Shown: positions 36,866 to 47,600 of the stretch, one piece after another
Numbering within the stretch: position 1 is the first letter of the stretch
Layout: each line of letters starts with the position of its first letter
Assembly: GCF_024639685.1 (NCBI RefSeq)
Contig: NZ_JAHEHX010000019.1
Span: 434,001 to 498,000, forward strand
Length of the DNA: 64,000 bases
Direction: 5' to 3'
Source: Polaribacter sp.
GTDB lineage: Bacteria; Bacteroidota; Bacteroidia; Flavobacteriales; Flavobacteriaceae
Notes under the pieces: generated by a model
The model's database searches: none
What the model was told of the DNA's origin: nothing
Seen by the model: the letters and a program-made list of their open reading frames with translations, nothing else
Program-made: the position numbers and the translations under genes

Positions 36866-38509
36866 ATGGCTACAGTAATAAATATGCCCAGATTAAGTGA
36901 CACCATGGAAGAAGGTGTTGTGGCAAAATGGTTAAAAAGTGTTGGAGACAGTGTAGAGGAAGGAGATATTCTTGCCGAAATTGAAACTGATAAAGCGACG
37001 ATGGAGTTTGAATCTTTTCACGAAGGAACTTTGTTGCATATTGGAATACAAGAAGGAGAAACGTCTCCTGTAGACCAATTATTAGCAATTATTGGTGATG
37101 AAGGTGAAGACATTTCTGGCCTTTTAAGTGGTGCCAGTAATTCAAATGAGACTGACTTATCTTCAAGTGATGAAAAAGAATCAAAAAAAGTTGAAAATGA
37201 AGCTATGTCTGAAAATGCTGAAGTTCCAGAAGGTGTGAATGTTATTTCTATGCCACGTTTAAGTGATACCATGACAGATGGGACAGTTGCAACTTGGTTA
37301 AAAAATGTTGGAGATAAAGTTGAGGAAGGAGATATTTTAGCTGAAATTGAAACTGACAAAGCTACAATGGAGTTTGAGTGTTTCTATGAAGGGACTATTT
37401 TACACATTGGTGTTCAAGAAGGAGAAACCGCACCTGTAGATAGCTTATTAACTATCATTGGCCCTGAAGGTACAGATGTTTCTGCTATTGTTAAAAACGA
37501 TGGAGCAACTACAAGTGCATCATCATCTGAAAAGAAATCTGAGGTTTCTAAAGACACAAAACAAGTAGCTAAAAATAGTGAAGCAGAAAGTGATACTTCA
37601 AAAGTTGATGCAAATACTACAGCTAGTGGTGGTCGTATTTTAGCATCTCCTTTAGCTAAAAAAATTGCTTCAGATAAAGGAATTGATTTATCTCAAGTTT
37701 CTGGTTCTGGAGAAAACGATAGAATCATCAAAAAAGATGTAGAAAATTACACACCAACTACTAATACAGAAGCAACTGCTACTAAAACAACAGCAAAAGT
37801 AGCTCCAATTATGTCAGTAAGTGGAGAAGAAAAATCTGAAGAAGTTAAGAATTCTCAAATGCGTAAAGCAATTGCAAAATCTTTAGGTAATTCTAAATTT
37901 TCTGCTCCAGATTTTAGTTTAAATATTGAAGTAGATATGGAAAATGCTATGGCTTCTAGAAAGACCATTAATGCAATTCCAGATACAAAAGTATCTTTTA
38001 ATGATATGGTTGTTAAAGCATGTGCAATGGCTTTACAAAAACATCCACAAGTAAATACTTCATGGTCTAATGATACTACTATATATCATTCTCATATACA
38101 TGTTGGTGTGGCTGTTGCCGTTGATGACGGTTTATTAGTTCCTGTTATTAAACATACAGATCAATTGAGCTTAACTCAAATTGGAGCTAGAGTGCGTGAT
38201 TTAGCAGGTAAGGCTAGAAACAAAAAAATTGCTCCTACAGAAATGCAAGGAAGTACTTTTACAGTATCTAATTTGGGTATGTTTGGTATAGACAACTTTA
38301 CATCGATTATAAATCAGCCTAATTCAGCAATTTTATCTGTAGGTACTATTGTAGAAAAACCAGTTGTTAAAAATGGACAGATTGTGGTAGGTAATACTAT
38401 GAAATTGACATTAACTTGTGATCATAGAACTGTAGATGGTGCTGTAGGCGCACAATTTTTACAAACGTTAAAAACATTTATTGAAAATCCAGTTACAATG
38501 TTAGCTTAA
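36866..38509 (+). CDS. pdhC: Dihydrolipoyllysine acetyltransferase (PDH E2) with two lipoyl domains
   Basis: 547 residues. Two lipoyl domains in tandem (about 1-77 and 122-200) each carry the lipoylated Lys in EIETDKATMEFE; the two are near copies. Ala/Ser/Glu-rich linkers follow, then a peripheral-subunit-binding domain (ILASPLAKKIASDKGIDLSQ, VSGSGENDRIIKKDVE) near 258-295, and the C-terminal catalytic acetyltransferase domain with the active-site DHRTVDGAVGAQFL near 516. It transfers acetyl to CoA and forms the multimeric core of the complex. The start is 3 bases after pdhA, so translation is coupled. Confidence 0.97.
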   Translation: MATVINMPRLSDTMEEGVVAKWLKSVGDSVEEGDILAEIETDKATMEFESFHEGTLLHIGIQEGETSPVDQLLAIIGDEGEDISGLLSGASNSNETDLSSSDEKESKKVENEAMSENAEVPEGVNVISMPRLSDTMTDGTVATWLKNVGDKVEEGDILAEIETDKATMEFECFYEGTILHIGVQEGETAPVDSLLTIIGPEGTDVSAIVKNDGATTSASSSEKKSEVSKDTKQVAKNSEAESDTSKVDANTTASGGRILASPLAKKIASDKGIDLSQVSGSGENDRIIKKDVENYTPTTNTEATATKTTAKVAPIMSVSGEEKSEEVKNSQMRKAIAKSLGNSKFSAPDFSLNIEVDMENAMASRKTINAIPDTKVSFNDMVVKACAMALQKHPQVNTSWSNDTTIYHSHIHVGVAVAVDDGLLVPVIKHTDQLSLTQIGARVRDLAGKARNKKIAPTEMQGSTFTVSNLGMFGIDNFTSIINQPNSAILSVGTIVEKPVVKNGQIVVGNTMKLTLTCDHRTVDGAVGAQFLQTLKTFIENPVTMLA

Positions 38510-38530
38510 TTTTTAGTAGATTTAAAGATA

Positions 38531-38565
38531 AAAAAATCCTAAACTTTAAAGTTTAGGATTTTTTT
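38531..38565 (+). terminator. Bidirectional terminator between pdhC and the serine hydrolase gene
   Basis: Nearly uninterrupted palindrome ATCCTAAACTT/AAGTTTAGGAT flanked by A and T runs, between convergent genes. Confidence 0.85.
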
Positions 38566-38571
38566 ATTAGG

Positions 38572-39777
38572 TTAAACCTCAAAATTTTCAATCATAATTT
38601 TTTTTATTTTTCTATTCAGATATTTTAAAGAATTATAACTTGTGTGCTCTAAAACAATAACTACTAAATCTTCTTCTAAATAGTTTGTTAATGCAGTACT
38701 GAAGCCATTCCATTTACCATAATGATAAATTTTATTTTCTCTTTTTTTATCTATTCTAAAACCAAAACCATAAGGTATTTTTCTACCATATTTAGTTTCA
38801 CCTCTTGCATACATTTTTTTTAAGGATTCCTTAGATAACACTTTACCTGAATTTAAGCCGTAAATCCATTTAAACAGGTCTTTTGGAGTAGAGTATACAT
38901 TTTTATCACCAACTATTGCGTCATTAACTGTGCCTCTTATTTTTAAATGTCTCCAACCTCTATGTAAACGATATCCTATTAGCTGATTTTTTCTAATTGT
39001 ATCATTTTGAAAACTGAAAACAAAAGAATCTTTCATTCCTAAAGGATCAAAAATATTTTCTTTTATATATTCATGAAAAGAAACTTCAGCAACTTTTTCT
39101 ACGATAGATGCTAAGACAAAATAACCTGTATTCGAATAATCAAAATTTCTACCCGGCTTAAAAAAACGTTGTGCTTTTGAATTTGGCAAAACATTCATTA
39201 ATTCTTCATTTGTAGGAGGTTTTTCTTTGTTCCACTCGTTCTCTGCAATCCAAAAATAATTAGGAAGTCCAGCAGTATGATGCAATAAGTTTTTGATGGT
39301 AATATTGCTGTAAGGAAATTCAGGAAAATAAGTATTAACAGTATCTGTAAGTTTAAGTTTTCCCTTTTCTTTAAGTTGTAATATAGCAGCTGCTGTAAAT
39401 TGCTTACTAACAGAAGCTAACTGAAAGACAGACGCTTCTTTTAAGGAAGCTTTTTCTCTAAAGTCTGCATAACCTATTTGATTTTGGTACACAATCTTAT
39501 TATTCTTTGCGACTAAAACAGCCCCATGAAAATCATTTCTTTTATTGATTCTTTTCAATAAAGAATCTAATTTATAACTTACTATTTTAGTGCTATTTTC
39601 AGGGTAATATTCAACTTTTACAGAAGAATTTCGTTTTGTTTTTTTTTGAATAATAGACGAAACATTACTTTCTAAACTTTCTTTTTCTTTTTGAGATGGT
39701 AAACAAAAAAATACAAATAAAATTACAAAAGGAATAAATAATGAATAAATCGATATTTTTTTATAGGGGATTTTCAC
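38572..39777 (-). CDS. Serine hydrolase, beta-lactamase/PBP4-like (class C fold)
   Basis: 401 residues with an N-terminal signal/anchor helix (SLFIPFVILFVFFCLP). Active-site motifs of the serine beta-lactamase superfamily: S-x-x-K in ASVSKQFTAAA near 122, Y-x-N in FDYSNTGYFVLAS near 211 and a third motif HYGKWNGF near 360. Relatives include D-aminopeptidases, esterases and carboxypeptidases; few of them degrade beta-lactams. Acts in the periplasm or at the membrane surface. It lies 10 bases downstream of recG on the same strand, so it may be co-transcribed with it. Confidence 0.88.
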   Translation of the reverse strand: MKIPYKKISIYSLFIPFVILFVFFCLPSQKEKESLESNVSSIIQKKTKRNSSVKVEYYPENSTKIVSYKLDSLLKRINKRNDFHGAVLVAKNNKIVYQNQIGYADFREKASLKEASVFQLASVSKQFTAAAILQLKEKGKLKLTDTVNTYFPEFPYSNITIKNLLHHTAGLPNYFWIAENEWNKEKPPTNEELMNVLPNSKAQRFFKPGRNFDYSNTGYFVLASIVEKVAEVSFHEYIKENIFDPLGMKDSFVFSFQNDTIRKNQLIGYRLHRGWRHLKIRGTVNDAIVGDKNVYSTPKDLFKWIYGLNSGKVLSKESLKKMYARGETKYGRKIPYGFGFRIDKKRENKIYHYGKWNGFSTALTNYLEEDLVVIVLEHTSYNSLKYLNRKIKKIMIENFEV

Positions 39778-39787
39778 GATAACAAAT

Positions 39788-41884
39788 TTAGCTAATATTA
39801 CTCCAAATTTTAGAATTTCTACTAATTTTAGCGAACGTATTTTTAATTGGTAAATTGTAATTCTTTTCTAAATTTGGATCATCTTGAAGAATATCTATAG
39901 CTGTATTTCTTGCTGCTACAAGTATTTTTGAATCTTTTGCAACATCTGCTATCTTTAAATTTAAAATACCACTCTGTTGCGTACCCATTAGGTTACCAGG
40001 ACCACGAAGTTTTAAATCAACCTCAGCAATTTTAAATCCGTCAGTAGTATCTACCATTGTTTTTAAACGTGTCTTTCCTTCTTCAGAAAGTTTAAAACTA
40101 GATAATAAGATACAATAACTTTGATCTGCTCCTCTACCTACCCTACCTCTTAATTGATGTAATTGAGATAATCCAAAACGTTCTGAACTTTCTATTACCA
40201 TAACACTTGCGTTAGGGACATTTACACCAACTTCAATAACTGTTGTAGCTACCATTATTTGGGTCTCTCCATTTACAAAACGTTGCATTTCATAATCTTT
40301 ATCAACCGGCTTCATTTGACCGTGAACAATACTTATCTGATAGTTAGGTGCTGTAAATTCTCTAGAAATACTCTCATAACCATCCATTAAATCTTTATAA
40401 TCCATAGTCTCAGATTCTTGAATTAAAGGATAAACAACGTAAACTTGCCTTCCTTTTGCAATTTCGTCTTTCATAAATTTAAAGACAGACAAACGATTAC
40501 TATCAAATCGATGAACTGTTTTTATCTCTTTTCTACCAGGTGGTAATTCATCAATCACAGAAATATCTAAATCACCATAAACAGACATAGCTAATGTTCT
40601 CGGTATAGGTGTAGCTGTCATGACTAAAATATGTGGGGGCAATGTATTTTTAGCCCATAATTTAGCTCTTTGTTTTACACCAAAACGATGTTGCTCATCT
40701 ATAATAGCTATTCCTAAATTTTTAAATTTAACCTTATCTTCTAGTAATGCATGAGTACCAATTAGAATGTGTAAAAATCCATTTTCTAAATTTTCATGAA
40801 TCTCTTTTCGTTTCTTAGTCTTTACAGAACCAGTAAGAATATCAACATTAATATTTAAGCCGTCAACTAATTCAGAAATTGCTGTGTAATGCTGATTCGC
40901 TAAAATTTCTGTAGGTGCCATAATAGTTGCCTGAAATCCGTTATCTAAAGCTAATAAAGTTGTTGATAGAGCGACTATTGTTTTACCAGATCCAACATCG
41001 CCTTGTAAAAGACGGTTCATATGTGCCCCTGAGGCTACATCTTTACGAATTTCTTTTAACACTCTTTTTTGAGCATTGGTTAAATTAAAAGGTAACTTCT
41101 CTGAGTAAAATTGATTAAATATTTCTCCTACATCTTTAAAAACAAAACCCTTTATTTTTGATTTATTAATTAGCTTTTTTCTTACAAGTTGTAATTGTAA
41201 AAAAAAGAGTTCTTCAAATTTTAGTCGATTCTGAGCTTTGGCTAAGTTTTCCTGACTTTTTGGAAAATGAACATTTAAAAGAGCATCTCTCTTTTTCATC
41301 AGCTTAAAATTGTTTATGATTTCTTCTGAAAGACTTTCAGTAATCCCCTCATAAAACTGCTGCAATAACTTTTGTATGTAAGAGCGCATTAACTTATTAG
41401 AAATACCTGAATTGGTAAGTTTTTCTGTAGAGTGATAAATAGGTTGCATTTTTGTTTGCAACTTTTTTTTGTAATCACTTACCAACTCCATTTCTGGATG
41501 TGGAATACTGTAACTCCCACTATAATGATTCAACTTGCCATAGACCACATAAGGAACACCTATTTTTAAAGAGTCCTTAATCCATTTTTGCCCTTTAAAC
41601 CAAACTAATTCCATTGTACCAGTAGCATCCTTAAATTTAGCAACTAAACGGCTTCCTCGTTTTTGTGCTACCGTATTTATCTGTGTAATTTTACCTACTA
41701 CCTGTACTTCTGATGTATTGGGTTGTAAATCTTTAATTGTGTAAAAACTAGTTTTATCAATATATCTAAAAGGAAAAAAGTTAATTAAGTCATTGCAGGT
41801 CTTTAACCCCAATTCTGAATACAAAAGCGTTGCTCTTTGTACACTTATTCCTGAAATATATGTTATTGGATAATCTAAATTCAA
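39788..41884 (-). CDS. recG: ATP-dependent DNA helicase RecG
   Basis: About 698 residues from TTG 41882-41884; the frame is open up to 41914 (708 residues) but the extra ten residues are hydrophobic and unlike RecG N-termini. The wedge/OB domain comes first, then helicase motif I GDVGSGKTIVAL, Ia MAPTEILANQHY, II DEQHRFGVKQR, III TATPIPRTL, V MVATTVIEVGVNVPNA and VI QLRGRVGRG. RecG regresses stalled replication forks and branch-migrates Holliday junctions. No ATG is available near the start, so a TTG is most likely used. Confidence 0.95.
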   Translation of the reverse strand: MNLDYPITYISGISVQRATLLYSELGLKTCNDLINFFPFRYIDKTSFYTIKDLQPNTSEVQVVGKITQINTVAQKRGSRLVAKFKDATGTMELVWFKGQKWIKDSLKIGVPYVVYGKLNHYSGSYSIPHPEMELVSDYKKKLQTKMQPIYHSTEKLTNSGISNKLMRSYIQKLLQQFYEGITESLSEEIINNFKLMKKRDALLNVHFPKSQENLAKAQNRLKFEELFFLQLQLVRKKLINKSKIKGFVFKDVGEIFNQFYSEKLPFNLTNAQKRVLKEIRKDVASGAHMNRLLQGDVGSGKTIVALSTTLLALDNGFQATIMAPTEILANQHYTAISELVDGLNINVDILTGSVKTKKRKEIHENLENGFLHILIGTHALLEDKVKFKNLGIAIIDEQHRFGVKQRAKLWAKNTLPPHILVMTATPIPRTLAMSVYGDLDISVIDELPPGRKEIKTVHRFDSNRLSVFKFMKDEIAKGRQVYVVYPLIQESETMDYKDLMDGYESISREFTAPNYQISIVHGQMKPVDKDYEMQRFVNGETQIMVATTVIEVGVNVPNASVMVIESSERFGLSQLHQLRGRVGRGADQSYCILLSSFKLSEEGKTRLKTMVDTTDGFKIAEVDLKLRGPGNLMGTQQSGILNLKIADVAKDSKILVAARNTAIDILQDDPNLEKNYNLPIKNTFAKISRNSKIWSNIS

Positions 41885-41950
41885 AATTAATGCTATGAAT
41901 AGTAAAAATAACAAAAAACATTTACCCTATAATAAGTAATAAAGTTATTA

Positions 41951-41985
41951 TTAAAATTAAAAAGAGCTGACAATATCAGCTCTTT
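41951..41985 (-). terminator. Terminator-like hairpin on the minus strand upstream of recG
   Basis: Perfect 10-bp stem AAAGAGCTGA/TCAGCTCTTT with a 5-base loop. Only the minus strand has the following T-rich run. No intact minus-strand gene lies upstream of it; see the adjacent intergenic entry. Confidence 0.65.
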
Positions 41986-42204
41986 AAGATCAATAGTTAA
42001 TATTAATACCCCTAAAAATTTTAAACTATCGATTTACTAATATCTAAATATATTTTAGAAGTTCCATAATTTTAAGATTGACTTCTTACTTTTAAAAATA
42101 AAATTCCAGGTTTTACATTAAGGAATACTATTCTAAAAGCTTTTAAAATAAAGAATAAAAACTGTATAATTCACCTATATTTGTACTCTATTAGATAATA
42201 CAAA
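41986..42204. other. Intergenic region with a possible minus-strand gene remnant
   Basis: No intact gene. The minus-strand frame 42170 to the stop at 42072 encodes 32 residues (QFLFFILKAFRIVFLNVKPG, then ILFLKVRSQS) with no start codon, ending before the orphan terminator at 41985. It could be the C-terminal end of a deleted membrane protein, or chance in AT-rich DNA. Confidence 0.3.
42176..42183 (+). promoter_or_regulatory. Bacteroidetes -7 element for the RsmB-like gene
   Basis: TATATTTG, an exact match 21 bases before the ATG. Confidence 0.5.
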
Positions 42205-43419
42205 ATGAGATTACATAGAAACTTAACATTTGCTGTAATAGACAGTATTAGAGATATATTTAATGAAGGTATTTATGCAGATAAAGCTGTAGAAAAGGCT
42301 CTAAAAAGAGACAAGCGCTGGGGAGCAAGAGATCGTAAATTTGTAGCTGAAACTATTTATGATATTGTACGTTGGAATCGATTATATGCAGAAATAGCAG
42401 AAGTTAAAGCTCCTTTTGATAGAGATAATATTTGGAGGTTATTTTCAGTTTGGTGTATTTTAAGAGGTATAAAATTACCAGATTGGAATCAGATTGGAGA
42501 TGTTCCAGAAAGAAGAATTAAAGGAAGATTTGCAGAGCTTTCTAAAACAAGAAAGTTCAGAGAATCTATTCCTGATTGGATGGATGAACTTTGTATATCT
42601 GAATTAGGAGAAGATATTTGGACTAAAGAAATTGCTGCGTTAAACAAACAGGCTTCTGTAATTTTAAGAACAAATACACTCAACATATCTAAAGAATTGT
42701 TACAAAAAAAATTAAAAACAGAAAATATAAGTACTCAATTTGTACCAAACCATCCAGATGCTTTAGTTTTAGAAGAAAGAGCAAATGTATTTAAGACAGA
42801 AGCTTTTCACAATGGTTTTTTTGAAGTCCAAGATGCATCATCTCAATTAGTAGCTGCTTACTTAGACGTTAAGCCAGGAATGAAAGTTATTGATACTTGT
42901 GCAGGCGCTGGAGGTAAAACTTTACATTTAGCTTCTCTAATGGAAAACAAAGGACAAGTTATTGCTATGGATATTTATGAAAGTAAACTTCGTAAATTAA
43001 AAGTAAGAGCGAAAAGAAACAAAGTGCATAATGTAGAGTTAAGAGTTATAGACTCTACCAAACCCATTAAAAAATTACATGGTAAAGCAGATAGGGTTCT
43101 AATTGATGCTCCTTGTTCTGGTTTAGGAGTAATTCGAAGAAACCCTGACTCTAAGTGGAAGTTGCAGCCTGAATTTATAGAAAATATAAAAAAAATTCAG
43201 CAAGAAATATTACAAAGTTATTCTAAAATGGTAAAGCCAGGAGGTAAATTAGTCTATGCCACCTGCTCTGTATTACCCTCTGAAAATCAAAATCAAGTAG
43301 AAGAGTTTTTAACTTCTGATGCTGGAAAAAGTTTTTCTTTTGTTAGTGATAAAAAAGTAATGGCACATATTTCTGGATTTGATGGCTTTTACATGGCACT
43401 TTTAGAAAAAAAACAATAG
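42205..43419 (+). CDS. RsmB/NOP-family RNA m5C methyltransferase
   Basis: 404 residues. A small helical N-terminal part is followed by a pre-methyltransferase segment (VILRTNTLN, FFEVQDASSQLVA) and a Rossmann-type SAM domain: DTCAGAGGKTLHLA near 231, AMDIYESKLRKL, then the two-cysteine active site typical of the family, DAPCSGLGVIRRNP (catalytic assist Cys) and YATCSVLPSENQ (nucleophile Cys). These enzymes methylate C5 of cytosine in rRNA or tRNA. Which residue this copy modifies is not evident; the name rsmB is used loosely in this phylum. Confidence 0.93.
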   Translation: MRLHRNLTFAVIDSIRDIFNEGIYADKAVEKALKRDKRWGARDRKFVAETIYDIVRWNRLYAEIAEVKAPFDRDNIWRLFSVWCILRGIKLPDWNQIGDVPERRIKGRFAELSKTRKFRESIPDWMDELCISELGEDIWTKEIAALNKQASVILRTNTLNISKELLQKKLKTENISTQFVPNHPDALVLEERANVFKTEAFHNGFFEVQDASSQLVAAYLDVKPGMKVIDTCAGAGGKTLHLASLMENKGQVIAMDIYESKLRKLKVRAKRNKVHNVELRVIDSTKPIKKLHGKADRVLIDAPCSGLGVIRRNPDSKWKLQPEFIENIKKIQQEILQSYSKMVKPGGKLVYATCSVLPSENQNQVEEFLTSDAGKSFSFVSDKKVMAHISGFDGFYMALLEKKQ

Positions 43420-43475
43420 CTTAGTTTTATATTATAATTATAATGAGAAAGAAATTGTTTAAGTAAATATTAACA

Positions 43476-44549
43476 ATTTATAAAAAAAATATTTTTTTAT
43501 TCTTATTTTTTTTAAGCTTTTTCTTTTCGATAAGGAGTCAAGAATCTTATTATAATGATGTTAATTTGAACGTAACAGGATTAACACTTAAAGAAGAACT
43601 TGCCACAAAAATTACTGCAACTCACTCACAATTTTTATTTTATGAACAAATATAGGAGGCCTCTAAAATAACTGATTTAAATCCAGAAAACAATCAGGAA
43701 GTACTTTTAATATATGGTTATGAAAATGGAGTTGATACTGATCTAACCAATGATAAAAGAAGAGAAATCAATAATAATGGTGGAAGCTCTGGTCAATGGA
43801 ACAGAGAACATGTGTATTCACAATCATTAGGAACTCCACCTCTATCTGATATAGGTCCAGGTTCTGATGCCCATCATTTAAGGCCAGCAGATGCTCAAAC
43901 AAATTCAGCAAGAAATAACAGAAAATTCACCAATGGTTCTGGCAATTCTGGAATTCAAAATAAGGGAGGTTGGTACCCTGGAGACGAATGGAAAGGAGAT
44001 GTAGCAAGAATGATTATGTACATGTATTTAAGGTACCCTAATAGGTGTCTTATTACAAATATTGGTATTGGAAATAATTCCAATACTCCAGATGATATGA
44101 TTGATTTATTTTTAGAGTGGAATGCAGAAGATCCTGTTTCTGACTTTGAAAGACAAAGAAATACTTATCATGAAAACACAACCAATGAAAATGCCCAAGG
44201 AAATAGAAACCCATTCATAGATAACCCATATTTAGCAACCCTAATATGGGGAGGAAATGATGCAGAAAATAGATGGAGTACCTTAAATATTGACAATTAT
44301 AGTTTATTAAATGAGATTAAAATTTATCCAAATCCATCAAATACACATAATATAAATGTTAAAATTCCATCTAGATTTAAAAATATAAAGATTACATTAT
44401 TTTCAATGCTGGGAAAAAAAATTCATGAAAGTAAATTTAAAAACATACAACAAAGTTCTTATCAATTTACCCCCTTAAAAACTGGTATTTACTTATTGAA
44501 AATTAATAACGATACAAGCAGTATTACCAAAAAAATAATAGTACAGTAA
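43476..44549 (+). pseudogene. Secreted endonuclease I with T9SS sorting domain, broken by a stop and without a start
   Basis: One continuous frame reads signal peptide (YKKNIFLFLFFLSFFFSIRS), then QESYYNDVNLNVTGLTLKEE, then YEQI, TAG at 43653-43655, EASKITDLNPENNQEVLLIYG. Endonuclease I relatives normally have Trp in this spot (TGG to TAG is one substitution). Downstream are the beta-beta-alpha metal nuclease motifs GQWNREHVYSQS and GSDAHHLRPADAQTNSARNN, and a C-terminal Por sorting domain (IKIYPNPS to KKIIVQ). The frame has no ATG after a TAA at 43464; the natural start seems to have become ATT or ATA. An in-frame GTG at 43812 would remove the nuclease His. The nuclease, if intact, would be a surface or extracellular DNase. 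Confidence 0.8.
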
Positions 44550-44570
44550 CCTGTTAATAACCCATTTGAA

Positions 44571-44597
44571 AAACTCGCAAATAATGCGAGTTTTTTT
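44571..44597 (+). terminator. Intrinsic terminator after the broken endonuclease gene
   Basis: Stem AAACTCGCA/TGCGAGTTT, 5-base loop, then a T-tract. Confidence 0.85.
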
Positions 44598-44621
44598 ATG
44601 CATATAATTCGGGGAAAGAAT

Positions 44622-44629
44622 TAAATTTG
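44622..44629 (+). promoter_or_regulatory. Bacteroidetes -7 element for purL
   Basis: TAAATTTG, an exact match 35 bases before the purL ATG. Confidence 0.5.
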
Positions 44630-44664
44630 CAACATACAACAACCTGAAAAAATACCATCCTATA

Positions 44665-47600
44665 ATGATTCATTTCTTTGGAAACATAAACAGTAAAGTA
44701 ATAGCTGTTCAAACAACAAAAGAATTAAGCACAGAAACAATTGCTAAACTTACATGGTTATTTGGCGACCAAAGTAAAATAGAATCTAAGTCTTTAGACG
44801 CTTTTTTTATTGGACCAAGAGCTGCCATGATAACTCCTTGGAGTACAAATGCAGTAGAAATCACTCAAAACATGGGTATCTCTAACATCCTTAGAATAGA
44901 GGAATTTAGTGCAATTGGTAAAGATTTTTCAGATTTTGATCCAATGATTTCTGAAAAATTTAATGGCTTAGATCAAGAGATGTTTACTATTGATATTCTA
45001 CCAGAAAAAATTATAGAAATTAAAGATATTTCAAAGTATAACAACGAAGAAGGACTGTCTTTAAGCGATGAAGAAGTATTCTATTTAGAAAACGTAGCTA
45101 AAAAAATTGGCAGAAAACTCACAGACTCTGAAGTATTTGGTTTTAGCCAAGTAAACTCAGAACACTGTAGACACAAAATATTTAATGGAACTTTTATCAT
45201 TGATGGTGAAGAGCAACCCTCTTCTCTATTTAGTATGATCAAAGAAACATCAAAACAAAATCCTAATGATATTGTTTCTGCATATAAAGATAATGTAGCC
45301 TTTATTAAAGGACCAAAAGCAGCACAATTTGCGCCTAAAACTGCAGATAAACCTGATTTTTACGAAATAAAAGAGTTTGAATCAGTAATTTCTTTAAAGG
45401 CAGAAACACATAATTTTCCAACAACTGTAGAGCCTTTTAATGGAGCAGCAACTGGTTCTGGAGGTGAAATTAGAGATAGGCTTGCAGGAGGTAAAGGCTC
45501 TTTACCTTTAGCAGGTACTGCTGTTTACATGACATCGTATTCTAGATTAGAAACTGATAAAGATTCAGGAAAAAACCAAAGATACTGGGAAAATAAATTT
45601 GAAGCAAGAGAATGGTTATACCAAACTCCTATGGATATTTTAATAAAAGCATCTAATGGAGCTTCAGATTTTGGAAATAAATTTGGACAACCTTTAATTA
45701 CGGGTTCTGTATTAACTTTTGAGCATGAAGAAAATGCAGCCTCTAGTGATGCTAAACCTAGAAAGTTAGGCTATGATAAAGTAATTATGCAAGCAGGAGG
45801 TATTGGTTATGGTAAAGCAGATCAAGCCTTAAAAGATACTCCAAAAGAAGGAGATAAAATTGTAATTCTTGGTGGAGAAAATTACAGAATTGGTATGGGT
45901 GGAGCTGCAGTTTCTTCTGCAGATACAGGTGAATTTGCATCTGGTATTGAATTAAATGCTGTACAAAGATCTAACCCAGAAATGCAAAAGCGTGCTGCAA
46001 ATGCAGTTCGTGGAATGGTTGAAAATGATGAAAACTTTATTGTTTCTATTCACGATCATGGTGCAGGAGGTCATTTAAATTGTTTATCTGAATTAGTAGA
46101 AGATACAGGTGGTAAAATCGATTTAGATCAATTACCAGTTGGTGACCCTACATTATCAGCAAAAGAAATTATTGGTAACGAATCTCAAGAAAGAATGGGG
46201 TTAGTAATACCTGAAAAACATATTGAAACTTTACAGAAAATTGCAGAACGTGAACGCTCTCCAATATATAAAGTTGGTGATGTAACAGGTAATGATAGAT
46301 TTACTTTTGAATCTAAAACTACTGGCGAAAAACCAATGGATTTAGCTTTAGAAGACATGTTTGGCTCATCACCCAAAACAATACTAACAGATAAAACTGT
46401 TATCAGAAACTATAAAAATCCACGTTATAAAACTAAAAACTTAAAAATCTATTTAGAACAAGTGCTGCAGTTAGAGGCCGTAGCTTGTAAAGATTGGTTA
46501 ACAAATAAAGTAGACAGATGTGTAGGTGGTAAAGTTGCCAAACAACAATGTGTAGGTCCCTTACAAATTCCTTTAAATAATGTAGGAGTTATGGCTCTTG
46601 ATTATAACGGAAAAGAAGGTGTTGCAACCTCTATTGGCCATTCTCCTATCTCTGGTTTAATAAACCCAGAAGCTGGGAGTAGAAACTCAATTACTGAAGC
46701 TTTAACAAACATTATTTGGGCACCTTTAAAAGATAATTTAAACTCAGTTTCATTATCTGCAAACTGGATGTGGCCTTGTAAAAACGAGGGTGAAGATGCA
46801 CGTTTATATAAAGCTGTACAAGCTATATCAGAGTTTTCAATTGACTTAGGCATTAACGTTCCAACAGGTAAAGATTCTTTATCTATGAAACAGAAATATG
46901 CAGATGGAGATGTAATTTCACCTGGAACTGTAATTATTTCAGCAGCTGCAAATTGTAATGAAATTAGCAAAGTTGTAGAGCCTGTTTTACAAGTTGATGG
47001 TGGAAATATCTACTACATAAATATTTCTCAAGATGAATTTAAATTAGGTGGAAGTTCATTCAACCAAGTATTGAATGCTATTGGAAATGAAGCTCCAGAT
47101 GTAACAAATACAGATTTTGTAAAAGCAACATTTAATACCATCCAAAATTTAATTAAAGAGGATAAAATTGTTGCAGGTCATGATATAGCTTCTGGTGGGT
47201 TAATAACTACATTATTAGAAATTTGTTTTGCTGATGTTAATTTGGGCGCTGATTTAGACCTTACATCTTTAAATGAAGAAGATTCTGTAAAAGTATTATT
47301 CTCAGAAAATTCAGGAATTGTTTTTCAAGCTGATGCTTCTGTAGAAACAATTTTATCAGAAAATAATATTGAGTTTTTCAATATTGGTACAGCCAATAAT
47401 TCTGGGGTATTAAAGGTTAAAAATTATGAAAATAATTTCTCATTTAATATTGCTGAACTAAGAGATGTTTGGTATAAAACATCATTCTTATTAGATCAAA
47501 AGCAGACTGCAAATAATTTAGCTCAAGACAGGTTTGATAATTATAAAAATCAGCCATTAATTTATAAATTTCCTGAAAACTTTACAGGTAAAGTTCCAAA

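Noticed and set aside
36866..37500. Direct repeat within pdhC as a duplication artefact
   Set aside because: The two similar stretches are the two lipoyl domains normal for this enzyme; they differ at many positions.
44560..44664. Purine riboswitch in front of purL or guaB
   Set aside because: The leaders are too short and contain only a terminator of the previous gene or a -7 element; no purine aptamer core was seen.
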